From positions 434,001 to 498,000 of the forward strand of contig WHUZ01000027.1 of NCBI GenBank assembly GCA_015179045.1: DNA of 64,000 nucleotides. Direction: 5' to 3'. This DNA comes from Kalaharituber pfeilii (taxonomy: Eukaryota > Ascomycota > Pezizomycetes > Pezizales > Pezizaceae). The position numbers and the translations under genes are program-made. This document shows, one piece after another, positions 21,545 to 31,967 of this stretch. Positions within the stretch are counted from its first letter, which is position 1. Each line of letters opens with the position of its first letter. The notes beneath the pieces were generated by a model. The model did no database searches. It saw nothing but the letters and a program-made list of their open reading frames with translations, and was not told the DNA's origin.

Positions 21545-24500
21545 TCACGGCCTTACCCACTCTTGCATGGCCAGCAACGCGTGCCTGTTCGAGTTCGTCG
21601 TCCTGAACCCGACCAATGGCGACACCCCCTCATGGTCAACCGCATACGGGTCCGCGCCTGCACTCAGCAATAGCCTCAGTATCTTGACCTTACTTGAGGA
21701 AGGGTGCAGGAGACGGCCATTCAGGTCCGCCAGCTCCCGCTGAAACACCCCATTCCCAGCACCGTCTTTCGCGTTAGGGTCCGCGCCGTGCCGAAGGAGC
21801 CACTTCACCGAGTCCACCTGGTTCGTTCGGGCGGCGTATACCAGCGCGGTGGACACTCTGTCGGATCCGCCAGATCCTTCATCTATTGCCAGGTCTTGGC
21901 TGCGGGAGAGGGCGTGTTGGCGCAGGAGCTCCATGGCGGCCACGTTGTTTTGGCAGGCTGCCCACATGAGTGGCGTCATGCCCGCACTGCCACGGAAGCG
22001 CAGGTTGACGTTGGGGGCTAGCTGGAGGAGCAACCTGAGGCACGCGATTCGGGTGCCTGGCGTCTCGGTGCTGCCGCGTGAGGAGACGCGCCCTGGGTCG
22101 CAGAGTGCCATCAGCGGAGTGAAACCGCCATTGTTGGGCTTTCTGGCTGTCTGCCAGGCCACAGGGTGCGCCAGAAGCAGCCCGAGGCACTCCTTGGCCG
22201 CGCACATGGCCGCGCACATGAGTGGCGTGTCGCCATTCGTGTCCGGAGCCGCCGGGTCCACGCCTGGCATGGCAAGGAGTATCTTGAGGACCTCGTGGTT
22301 GTTCCGCGCGGCCGCGACTGACAGCGGTGTTTTCCCGTCGTTCGACTTCCTGTCCAGGTCGATGCGCCCCTGCGCACCTTCTAGTATTGCCTGTGCCAGC
22401 GCCGGGGGCCCTGCGGCTGCAGCATTGTGGATGGGTGTGAAGCCTCGCATGTCAGCGGCGTTCGGGTCCACGCCGGGGAGGGCCAGTAGATGCCTGATGA
22501 TCTTGATATGTCCGTCGAATCTGTCCCGCTGCCTGCACTGCTGTCCGTTGCGCGGCTCCAGTCCCCCGGTCGCCGCCAGGCACAGGACGCTACCGCGGTT
22601 GCTGGCATCGCCGATGTTCAAGTCCGCGCCCGGGAGCTCCAGCAGGGCCCTGAAGGTGTCGTAGTCGCCCTTCCACGCCGCGGTTCCGAGGAGGGTGCGG
22701 GACGACAGATTCTGCGAGTAGTCATTGGGGTCGAGGGAGACGCGCGGGTGCGCCGCGAGCAGGCGGGCCATCTCCGGGCTGCTCAAGCTCTCGACCCTCA
22801 GCGGTTTCGCCGATGCCGGCGGAACCTCTGGAAGCTGGTCGAGCAGGAGCTGCACCATTTCGAGGTTGTCCTGGCATATCGCGGTCTCCAGCGGCGACTG
22901 GCACGCGTCATTACTCCGCTTCCAGATTGTGTCTCTGCGCAGGCCCTCCCGCGAAAGTAGCAGCCTGACAAGCTCGAGGTTCCCCGTCTCCACGGCAGTC
23001 TGCAGGGCTGTTGGCGCCAGAAACAGAGAGTCGCGGACAGCATTCACATCCACCATGCCGCCGCCGCGCTCCAGCAGCAGCGCCGCGGCCCTCGCTGCCC
23101 CAGCGGGCCAGTGGGCCACCAGCTCCAGCAGAGGTGCGCTGGCCCCGTCGTCCTGCACACTCAGCGCCTCTATCATCTCCGGCAGCAGCGCCACCAGCGT
23201 CTCCAGGCACTCCATTCGCCGCCGCACCTCCTGCAGCTGCCGCAGCGACTCTCTGGCCGAGCATCCCGACCCCGTTCCCATATCCTCCCCGTGCATCCAC
23301 AGCGCGTTCTCCAGCACGGTCTGTCCGCTCCTGTCCCTGTGCGTCCAGACTGCCCGCACCGCAGCGTCATCCCACAGTGCATCCCCTGCTGCCCGCCGCG
23401 CCATCACATATTCCAGTATCATCTGCACAACTTCCTTGTGCGCATTCCTGCATGCAATCGAGAAGGGCGTCTCCCGCCAACAGCCATGCATAGACATCAG
23501 TGACTCTTTGACAACCTTGTGATTCTGCCCAAGCAGGTATGCCACGCTTTCAGCGTCGCCTGCCTTTGCCGCTGAAAACAGCAGCGCATCCCGCATGCAG
23601 TCCACCTCCTGCTGGAACCACGCGTGCTGCATCAGGAAGCTCGACACTGTCTGCACATTTGTGGCCTGCTCTGTTGGGCCCTCCTCCAGCTCCTCCTGAT
23701 CTGCATTGCGCTCGCGCCATCCAAGCATCAGAACCGTGCTGTCCCTACCATCCCTCATGCCCAGCTTGCTAGTTACCCACTCCTCCCGCTGAACCGCCTC
23801 CATCTTCTCTGCATGCCGCTGCATCCAGTCCAGGAGCCACTTCGCAATCCCAACCTGCCCCCTCAGTGCTGCAAGCTGCAAAACGCTCCACTGGCTTAGG
23901 TCCTTCGTCCTCTCAAAGGGGTCCATTCCGAGCTCCTCCACCAACATCCTCACAGCCTCCTTCCAACCGCACCACGCTGCGTAATGCACTGGCATCCATC
24001 CTGCTTCGTCAAACCACTCCCATCGCGATTTTCTCTCTGTCATCTCTTCCTTTGCTAGTCTGACCACGCTCTTCAGCACCCTCAGGTTCTGTCCCACTTC
24101 ATAATCACCGCCATCATCTTTCTTCCCCTTCCCCTTCCCCTTCCCCCTTCGCTTGAAAGGCACCACCACCCATCCAACCACAGTTCTGTTCCTGCTTCCA
24201 AATCCTGTTGCAACTGTTACCCTCCGCTTGATCTCCTCACTCATAAACAGCTCTACAAGCTCCTCATCCCCCCTCCATGCTGCCCATGCTAGTGCCGTAC
24301 GGCCCTCTGCATCAAACACATTCAAATCTACCCTCCCTAGGATCATCCTCTCCCACCGCGGTGCATTTGCTCCCTCCCCTCCCTGCCTCCCTTTCCTCTC
24401 CCTTCCCAATCCCAAAACCTCTCTCACCACATCCACCCCCACCCTTCCCCCCACCCTTCCCACCGCGCACATCCACAATAACAATGTTTCCAATCCCTTA

Positions 24501-24769
24501 ACCACCCTCACCTCATCCACACTCACCTCATCCATGCTCGCCTCCTCTTTTTTTCCCTCCTCCACACATTCCAACTTCCTCACCTCTGCCTCCAAGAACC
24601 CCTTCACCACTCCCACCTCTTCCTCACTCATCCCCAATGTCAAAAATCTCAACGCATAAAGTGCATGCGTAAACCGCCTCCCACTGATGTCCAAGTCCCA
24701 TGAATCGTTGGGCGGTTCCCTGTAGCATACAAATAATCCCCCCCCCCCCCCCCCGTCTCCATCCCTCAT
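21545..24769 (-). CDS. Large ankyrin-repeat protein, intronless
   Basis: A single frame of about 1,074 codons from the first ATG (24769). Ankyrin motifs recur along almost the whole length, for example GRTALAWAAWRGDEELVELF, AGWMPVHYAAWCGWKEAVRM, LQLAALRGQVGIAKWLLD, ALQTAVETGNLELVRLLLS, GFTPIHNAAAAG, GKTPLSVAAARNNHEVLKIL, GDTPLMCAAM, GMTPLMWAACQNN and SVKWLLRHGADPNAKD. No catalytic domain, signal peptide or membrane segment is seen, so it is a solenoid interaction scaffold of unknown partner. The coding region is much richer in GC than its flanks. The N-terminus carries a 17-base homopolymer (C on plus, 24738-24754) encoding poly-Gly. If that tract is misread, translation could begin at the later Met of MSEEEVG. 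Confidence 0.85.
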   Translation of the reverse strand: MRDGDGGGGGGLFVCYREPPNDSWDLDISGRRFTHALYALRFLTLGMSEEEVGVVKGFLEAEVRKLECVEEGKKEEASMDEVSVDEVRVVKGLETLLLWMCAVGRVGGRVGVDVVREVLGLGRERKGRQGGEGANAPRWERMILGRVDLNVFDAEGRTALAWAAWRGDEELVELFMSEEIKRRVTVATGFGSRNRTVVGWVVVPFKRRGKGKGKGKKDDGGDYEVGQNLRVLKSVVRLAKEEMTERKSRWEWFDEAGWMPVHYAAWCGWKEAVRMLVEELGMDPFERTKDLSQWSVLQLAALRGQVGIAKWLLDWMQRHAEKMEAVQREEWVTSKLGMRDGRDSTVLMLGWRERNADQEELEEGPTEQATNVQTVSSFLMQHAWFQQEVDCMRDALLFSAAKAGDAESVAYLLGQNHKVVKESLMSMHGCWRETPFSIACRNAHKEVVQMILEYVMARRAAGDALWDDAAVRAVWTHRDRSGQTVLENALWMHGEDMGTGSGCSARESLRQLQEVRRRMECLETLVALLPEMIEALSVQDDGASAPLLELVAHWPAGAARAAALLLERGGGMVDVNAVRDSLFLAPTALQTAVETGNLELVRLLLSREGLRRDTIWKRSNDACQSPLETAICQDNLEMVQLLLDQLPEVPPASAKPLRVESLSSPEMARLLAAHPRVSLDPNDYSQNLSSRTLLGTAAWKGDYDTFRALLELPGADLNIGDASNRGSVLCLAATGGLEPRNGQQCRQRDRFDGHIKIIRHLLALPGVDPNAADMRGFTPIHNAAAAGPPALAQAILEGAQGRIDLDRKSNDGKTPLSVAAARNNHEVLKILLAMPGVDPAAPDTNGDTPLMCAAMCAAKECLGLLLAHPVAWQTARKPNNGGFTPLMALCDPGRVSSRGSTETPGTRIACLRLLLQLAPNVNLRFRGSAGMTPLMWAACQNNVAAMELLRQHALSRSQDLAIDEGSGGSDRVSTALVYAARTNQVDSVKWLLRHGADPNAKDGAGNGVFQRELADLNGRLLHPSSSKVKILRLLLSAGADPYAVDHEGVSPLVGFRTTNSNRHALLAMQEWVRP
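24738..24754. repeat. 17-base C/G homopolymer inside coding sequence
   Basis: A run of 17 C on the plus strand, read as poly-Gly about six codons after the ankyrin gene's ATG. Length change by one base would frameshift the whole protein unless a later start is used. Confidence 0.95.
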
Positions 24770-25431
24770 TCTGGGATGAGGTGGACGGGAGAAGGAGGAC
24801 AAATACCTCAGTTCATGTTAGCCATTGCATCGTATACCAAGAAATCAAAGGCATGGGTGGATATGCGGATGGGAATCGGAGAATAAATCTCACAATAACC
24901 TACATGACTGCCATCCCTTTCTGTATACGCTTATCTCTCGAAGCCTAATTATTTACTCCCCACCCTTTTCGTTTCTTCCTTCACACTTCAATTCCCCAAA
25001 TCCAGTTAACCCTCAGTACCCCGTTATCTTTTTCACTTCCGAAAATACCGCAAATGCCACGGAAAAGACAAAAGCTTTTTTTTTGTCAGCACATGAAATA
25101 AATATTCTGTAAAAGCCGCGTCGTTGTTTTTTCGCACCTTCCGTTCTTTGGTCAAGGGGTCCGCCCCGTAGAGATTGTGAACGCTGGGATAAATCCTTGA
25201 ACTAGACTTTTGCAAGGTAATATACGCAGGAGGTCTCTCAATCCTATAAGTACAGAGAAGTACAAATTCGGGCGGCTGGTTTGTCTGTAAGATTTTCAGC
25301 CGCACAAAGCACGTTAAGCTAGTCATGTCGATCATCCCAATGGTATGTTACACAACCTTTTGTGACTCATCTTTTCAAAGTTCTTTCAATCTCTCTTAAT
25401 ATACTCACTCGATAGGCTTGAGGTGCTAAGC
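24770..25431. other. Intergenic, ankyrin gene promoter side
   Basis: No supported frame. This is the 5' flank of the minus-strand ankyrin gene. No obvious TATA box at a convincing distance. Confidence 0.35.
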
Positions 25432-25618
25432 GGGTTGCACCTGACATAGAGCGGGTTGCACCTGACATAGAGCGGGTTGCACCCGACTTTACAGTGGATT
25501 GTACCCGACATAGAGTAGGTTGCACCCGACATAGAGTGGGTTGCACCCGACATTTCTAACCATAGAGCGGGTTATACCCGACATCTCCAACTCTAGAGCG
25601 GCTTACACCCAACACAGC
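25432..25618. repeat. 24-bp-class tandem repeat (AGCGGGTTGCACCYGACAT)
   Basis: Seven to eight units of ATAGAGCGGGTTGCACCTGAC with drift; the first units are nearly identical and later ones are spaced by short insertions. It lies between genes and has no coding potential. Confidence 0.9.
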
Positions 25619-26344
25619 GGAAGCCATTACTGCAACAGGTCGGTGTTACGGATTCACCACAACCGTAGGGTGGGCGGTCGGTGGATGCGCACGCGCAGTA
25701 TGCGCATATGCGATGTAAGCGATATGCGACAGCCGCCGGCGTCGCAGTCGTGAAATGTGCTATATGAGCTACGCAGAGGACTAGCGAGTATCGCTGGTCA
25801 AGTGTCTTTTTGGCCTGGCGGACGGTAACTCTCTGCGTTTACTACCATCCGTTACAGTCGGGACCTAGTAACAAGTGAAGAGGCCTACTCCGAGTCGGAG
25901 GCTCAGAGAAATCTAGTAGTGGTGTAGCAACAAGACTCAATAGCTTTAGAGGTATTCTTCCTCTGGGCCAATGGATAACTCAAATTTATGGACTTGCCGG
26001 AGATGTTAGGTAAAGGATGGGAGTCATGTTTCAGGAGCAAATTCTTTGTAAATCCAGGGATAAAGACTCTCGAAAGCGATATAGGCATTAGAAGAGACTT
26101 TGTGGATTCAATCTGCAAAGTCTCTTCTAAAGCTCTTCAGTATTAATTTAGCATCTTTAATCAAATCTAAGATATGTAAGAGTGTATTATCTATGGGTGG
26201 CCTAGGTAGAATAATTGATTTTCGATTCCTGTATTATGTAATATCTGTTCTCGTGGTACGCAGTATGATATGTAGTATTCTCATACCCAGGTAGTACTGT
26301 ATATTGTTCTTAGGCTCGTAGCCAGGTGGTATGTGTATATTCAA
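25619..26344. other. Intergenic, no gene supported
   Basis: Short frames only, flanked by a minisatellite and a LINE-A copy. Confidence 0.4.
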
Positions 26345-28568
26345 AACAAGTACAAAAAAACTACTTGCAAGTCCAGCTTTCAACCACCTATGGAAGGAGA
26401 GGGTAGTGAGGAGGATCGAGGCAGTCGACCCGAATATAGCAGCCTTCATCAAAGGGTTTCTACAGCCGAACAAATTCCAGATCTCGTAGGACGGGAAGAC
26501 CAGAGGCAGCGGCAGGATGACAGATAGAACTCCCCAAGGCTCCTCCCTATCTCCGGTGCTTTTTCTTGTGGGGATAGCATTGACGGAGAAGCAAGCGTTT
26601 ACCCGCTCCTACATTGACAACACTCACAGCGTTTTGTCTAACAAGTCGTTGAGACAATTTTAAAAGCAAGACATACGGGAACATCACGTGAAGATGACCA
26701 AAGAGGCACTGGAGAAGGGGTTCGAACTGGATCACTGAAAGTTTGAAACCCTCATCATAGGCACAAAGAGGCGGAGCTACAGACTGGTGGGACTTTATGT
26801 CGACTGGGAGATGAAGTTTAATGACTACTTCTACAGAAGACTACAGCTGGGCAAGGTAGCATAGAAGGTGGTGTCCCGGTGTGATGACGGCTAGATAGTA
26901 TCCACTGTTTCACACGGGTACTGGTATCTAGAGCTGGCGGAACGAAGCCTCAAGGGCGTCCTCAATAATCAAATGTTAAGAAAAGAGTCTTCAATTGTCT
27001 TGTCTGTACATATCCATGTCTGTCCATGTCTGTATATCTCCATGTATGTCTCCATATCCCTCCACACAGTTCTATCTACATACAATTTATAGACCACCTT
27101 CGCCTTCCAACTGAGTCTGTACATACATATCTCGCTTCTTAATCATAATTTTCTTCCTCATCCTATGCATGTGTCATCATGTGGCCCTACTGCTGAGTAC
27201 CGCTCCGGCCCGCATATGCCGGGCCTTATTCTTTCCATTGGTACCATGGTTACCACCACACCGGCTAGGTAAGGTACTACCAGCCAAAAGGAGGCAACTC
27301 TACACTGGCATTGCCAGGAATATAGCGACCTGGGGCAGCTGGGCATAGGCGAGCTATGCACAAGGTACCCCAGCAGGACACAAACTCAGACAGCTGGAAA
27401 AATGGCAATACTTAGTAGCGAGGGAGATCACCGGGGTCCCCTAGGGGACAAGAAGAGATGTGGTTGAAGGGTTGATAAAACTGGAATTGGTCAAGGCATT
27501 TGTCAGTGGGGAGGTCGAGAGGGTAGAGGCCAGGGTATTGAGATTCAGAGATGAACTGATCAAAGACCCACAACCAGACATAAAATACTTGAGGGGCTCA
27601 CTTGAGCACTGCAAGCCCCTGCCACTACACATTCACCCGTATCACTCTAGGGACCTTCCTAGAAAAGACTGAGAAGCTATCATTGCCAAAGAAGAAGACG
27701 AAGGGTAGACGAGCATATACACCAATGGAAGCAGGTTAAAAGACAGAACAGGTGCTGGAGTCTATCATGGCAGCGACAATACCTCCATATACCTAGGAAC
27801 ATACTGTATGGTGAATGACATAGAGGTGATAGTCAGGGGAGAAGCCCTGGGAAAGGACGGGAAGATACTGATAGTCACTGACTCCAGAGTCACCATAATG
27901 AGAATGCAGGAGATAGCTAGAGGGGATCCAACTCCGGAGAGTCCTGCAAGAGGACAGTCTGGGGTGACAGATATAGCGATATTATGGGTGAAGGCACACA
28001 AAGGTATCAAACACAACACCGAGGTGGATATGGCGGCCAAAATTGGCATAGCACTGCAATAGTAAGACGAGGTGGTTACCGAGGCAGGCATGAGGCAATA
28101 CGTCAAGGCATGGAGGGCCAACAAGAGAAAGAGACTATAGCTGTCGTACCAGCCTTTGGAATATCTGGGGAATAGGAGGAGGGTAGCCACCCTTGCAGGC
28201 ATGCTGGGGAATAAGAGTCTGCGGTAGTGGAAGCACTAGATAAGGAGGGATGAATCACCGAAGTGTAGGTGGTACGGCAAAGCTCTCGAGAACTTTGCTC
28301 ACATAATGAATGAATGCGAGGCGTGGAAGAAAAGACTCCCGGGGGAGGAGATGGGGTTGAAGCACCCAACGAAGCCAGGCGGGGAAGGAGACATGCTGGC
28401 GGAGGTCTTGGACTGGGCGGCGGAGTAGTTTTCCTCTAACATCGGGTTACATTTCGTTTTGTCTTTTACTATTCTCCCATATTCTCCCTTCTGCTCATTG
28501 TGTACTTAATCTCTCGCCATAGCCTGTCAGGCGGCATGCGAGTAATGAAATAAAAAATAAATACAAAA
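26345..28568 (+). mobile_element. LINE-A copy 2, heavily mutated, interrupted by a solo LTR
   Basis: The RT is recognisable (NIAAFIKGFLQPNKFQIS, TPQGSSLSPVLFLVGIA) but its catalytic YVDD reads YIDN. After the nested LTR (26880-27260) the frame resumes exactly (VSR|LGKVLPAKRRQLYTGIARN). RNase H follows (YTNGS for YTDGS, VRGEALG, VTDSRVTI, HNTEVDMAAK), then a knuckle CRWYGKALENFAHIMNEC missing its second Cys, AEVLDWAAE and tail A at 28511-28568. Many stops replace Gln or Trp codons, fitting CpA-to-TpA change. Confidence 0.9.
26880..27260. mobile_element. Solo LTR nested in LINE-A copy 2
   Basis: Begins TGTGATGACGG and ends TTACCACCACA (TG...CA), 381 bp. It is flanked by CCGG at 26876-26879 and 27261-27264. 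Removing it with one CCGG restores the LINE-A reading (VSRLGKVLPAKRR). It carries clustered ATGTCTGT / CCATGTCTG motifs and no frame. Confidence 0.8.
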
Positions 28569-28663
28569 AGTCTACCCGCGGGTCGGGGTGGCAACCCGAC
28601 GTTCGGGTGACTAGTTTTCTGGCATGCGGGCTACTTTAGTTCCAGACCAAGAGACAGGTTGCA

Positions 28664-28712
28664 AGAAATATTCGGCTTGGCAACCGGTCTCTGTAGGCTG
28701 GGTACGAGAACA
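28664..28712 (+). repeat. Fragment of a small TIR element
   Basis: GGTTGCAAGAAATATTCGGC through CTCTGTAGGCTGGGTACGAG and AACAGGGCAGCCCTGG matches the other half of the element at 38274-38373 (opposite orientation), again with a CAGGGC-type outer end. Confidence 0.55.
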
Positions 28713-31596
28713 GGGCAGCCCTGGCTATGACGAAGCCCAAGAATCCGACTGAGTGTTCACTATATCGAGGGGTCACGTGCTGCCCCCCCCAAGTAAGCAG
28801 GCGGTGAACAGATTGTCAAATGCGGAGTATGATATTCAGGTTCTCAAGTGCAAATTCAGTTCCTTACCGAACCGCCAGCATCACGCCTCCTCAACGCCGC
28901 TTCGGACACCCAGCTTTAGAGAAATGGAAGATATGTTATGCTCGCCAGGAAGTGGGACAGCGCCCAGGAGAAATGACTCTCTGCAAATTATTCCCTAATC
29001 CCGATGACAAGCCAATGGAATTATCTTCAATGTCTATGATATCGAAGCAGTCAGATTTGTCTTTTTTGTATTGAGGTATCTTGAATTAAATCACCACTCT
29101 GCGAGCCCTATCACATAAGGCAATACTGAGGCCAACCCCCCACCCCCCACCCCCCCCCCCACCCCGGATTTCACTACAACAAGTAGACTTTACCTGTTGC
29201 TGAACTAATTAGTCCTGAAAAGTCCTTCACTTTTACTACATATAGCTCTTCTTTTCACCATAGCCAGGGCTGCTTTAGCTGCGTGCACAAACGATATCGC
29301 CTATTCCTTCACTATAGCCGTGGTCACCTGTAGTGAGCAACGAAGAGTTACACTACTTTTGCACACTTGCAATCCCAACACTGCCACTTGCATGGAGTGC
29401 ATCCCATGTAATGCCACTTCTCCCTCAACGACCAGCTATTGGGCACTCCGCAACCCCACATTGGCATACCAGAAGCAAGCGTCCCCCACTTATGTGTTAT
29501 CAGTTCTTCCTACCAGGCTACCCCCTCACGCTCGGCAAACTCGCACTAATATCTTCCATCCTAGTGTCGCACAGTTGCGGGTTCGGTGACCCCCGCAAGA
29601 GGCAGACATGTCAGAGTGAGGAACGTGTTTCAAGTTTCGCGAGCCTCTGACATGACTGATAACGGTATCATACACACCGCCCGCGACACTAGCGTATTAG
29701 TGTTATGAGTAATGCGCGAACTCCAAACGTCTGCTACAGTAGATGGCTCCCCGCGTACTTATGAGACCGGCAGATGGCACATTAGGCCTTGCAAGAGATC
29801 ACTATCAGGAGGTTAGGCGGATTATGCTACGGTACGGAGTATGCTGTCCACGTGACTCTAACTTCTCATCTCTATTATGATACTTGCTTTTTTTTCTAAT
29901 ATCATATAGCATACACAAGTCGAATGCCCGTGAATATTCTGTGACATCATTCCCACGCCTTCCAATTCTCTTACAATTAAACTCCTAAATAAAAGCCGCA
30001 ACTGTATTTTTTGCATGCAGTAATAACCAAGGACGCATACCTACATATGCCGCATGCGCACAGTACCACATCCAATCCAGTAATGCCCATCCTGGGTATT
30101 CAACCCTCCAGGAACAATAATAGCATCATTATTTTCTTCACAGCACTGCATCCACCCACAAAATGTGTCACCATTAACAGATAATTCCAAATTCTCTCCT
30201 CCGGATCCCCCACCACGCCACATTACATGGGGCATCATCTTCTCACCGCCCGCCAATCGCTACCTGACTTGCATTAACATTAGCGGTGAGCCGCAACAAG
30301 CTATCTAGAGCGGCGTATGTAAGCGTCAGGTATTCCCTCTAGCTCTGTCACTTGAAGCTAGTTCGTTTTCTTCCATTGTTTCCATTGCTTCTGCGTATCT
30401 GCGTGCACATTTGCATGCATCTTCAGATGTACTGTGCTTATCCAGCTGGGCCCAAATATGTGATGCCAGAGCTGACCTTCCACCCCCACACCAACCCCCC
30501 ATGAACGCTTATCTACAATTTGCAAGTGGCCGCCAAAGGTTCAAACCACTCAAAGGTGACGCACCGGGGAGTCGACTAGGGAAACTACTCCAACCGCAGA
30601 GCTGTAGCACCACCTTGGACTATCGCTAAGTATTACTTTCTCCACAGAGGTGCTTCTAAATTGTGGTACAAGTTTCCATACCCTGAACCCTACACCCCAG
30701 GAAATGCCTACGTACCTTCTCCTCACTTTATCCCAGCATCCCGGCAGGCGCCGGTGCAGTGCCCATTCCCTTTCCCATCCCCGCTGGAAATCCGTTCTCC
30801 CATTCCTCTATCTAATGGACTCTATGTACCGCTCTCGGTTCCCGATTTCGGTTTCTCTCCTTCTGCGTGTGTCAGGTCCCTTTTCTGGAAAATCCCAGCC
30901 CGCCGCCACTCGGGTTATAACGTTAATCGTTGCTTCTCACGTGCGTTCCCTGGATTCCGAACCCCCTTGCATTTTTCCTCGCCTGCTACATCCGAATCGA
31001 TAATTCCCGGCGAGTCTTCTAGGCACAACCTAAGTAGTATGCAGAAGTCGCAACATTGAAATCGAATGAAGCTCAGGGACCACATCGGCAGTTGACTTTG
31101 TGCGCTGTGCGACACTGAGTACTCTACATTGCACTTCGCTTATTCCTCAACGTTAAACATCCTCACTGCGTCCACTTGCACCCATCTCTCTATCTCTTCG
31201 ACCCGAACTTTTATCACCCGGATTTCTCGGGTCCTTTAACGAAAGCATTCTCCAGGCCCTCAACCTCACCAGGCTCCAGCGCAACTCCAGCCATTCCATC
31301 CAGATACCACTTACCACTCGCTACGGAGAGGCTCGAGTCACACCATAGTCACCACCCCAGGACCCTATTCACCGCGGGAACCCATTGGAATATAGTAAAA
31401 GAAAAAGTAAATAAAAGAAACCTGCACAACCCATAGCTCCCCCTCCACTCACGCATCGGCGCCCCCACACCCCCCACGCACACACCCTCTACGGAACAGG
31501 CGCAGGTAAGCAAATCCTCAAATTCAACTTGGCTCAGGTGGAGCTTATTCCATCTGCAGACCACTAAGCAATTCTTCGCATAGGTATCATACGCGG
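28713..31596. other. Intergenic, no gene supported
   Basis: Many short frames, none with a domain. A C-rich tract (about 29136-29164) and pyrimidine-rich stretches are the only marked features. Confidence 0.4.
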
Positions 31597-31634
31597 CATG
31601 CGCATGCACATGCACATGCACATGCACATGCGCA
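31597..31634. repeat. Short CATGCA repeat
   Basis: CATGCGCATGCACATGCACA and onward: a 6-bp self-complementary repeat of about six units, upstream of the transcription-factor gene. Confidence 0.85.
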
Positions 31635-31967
31635 CCTATTAACCTACCCTGACCCCCACCAACGGCGAATTTCCTTTGACACCTGGAAAAGAAAAAGAAA
31701 GAAAAAGAAGGCAAAAATACCCAGTGAGCATTTGCGGCGCACGTTGAGCAAGTAGGGGCACGCTTGTGCAATGTCCATGCATGCATAGGAGCGAACAATT
31801 CTGCCTGCGCTAGCCTCATTCATCTTTGTATTAATATTTCCAACAGCGAGCTTATTACTTTGTATACCAGTGCACAAGTTCATCCTACCATAGCATCCCC
31901 TCCTTCACCCCGGGGCCCCTTCCCTTTTCTTCCAGCTCGCCCCCTCCCTGCGGTCCCTTGATTCAAT

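Noticed and set aside
21849..23522. Long plus-strand frames (up to 271 codons) opposite the ankyrin gene
   Set aside because: They are GC-rich antisense shadows of the ankyrin coding sequence, with Ala/Ser/Pro/Arg-rich translations and no domains.
25432..25618. CRISPR array
   Set aside because: The units are contiguous and degenerate with no unique spacers, in a eukaryotic genome with spliced genes. It is a minisatellite.
31349..31819. 156-codon minus-strand frame with VHVHVHVHAHA
   Set aside because: It depends on the CATGCA repeat and has no recognisable domain.
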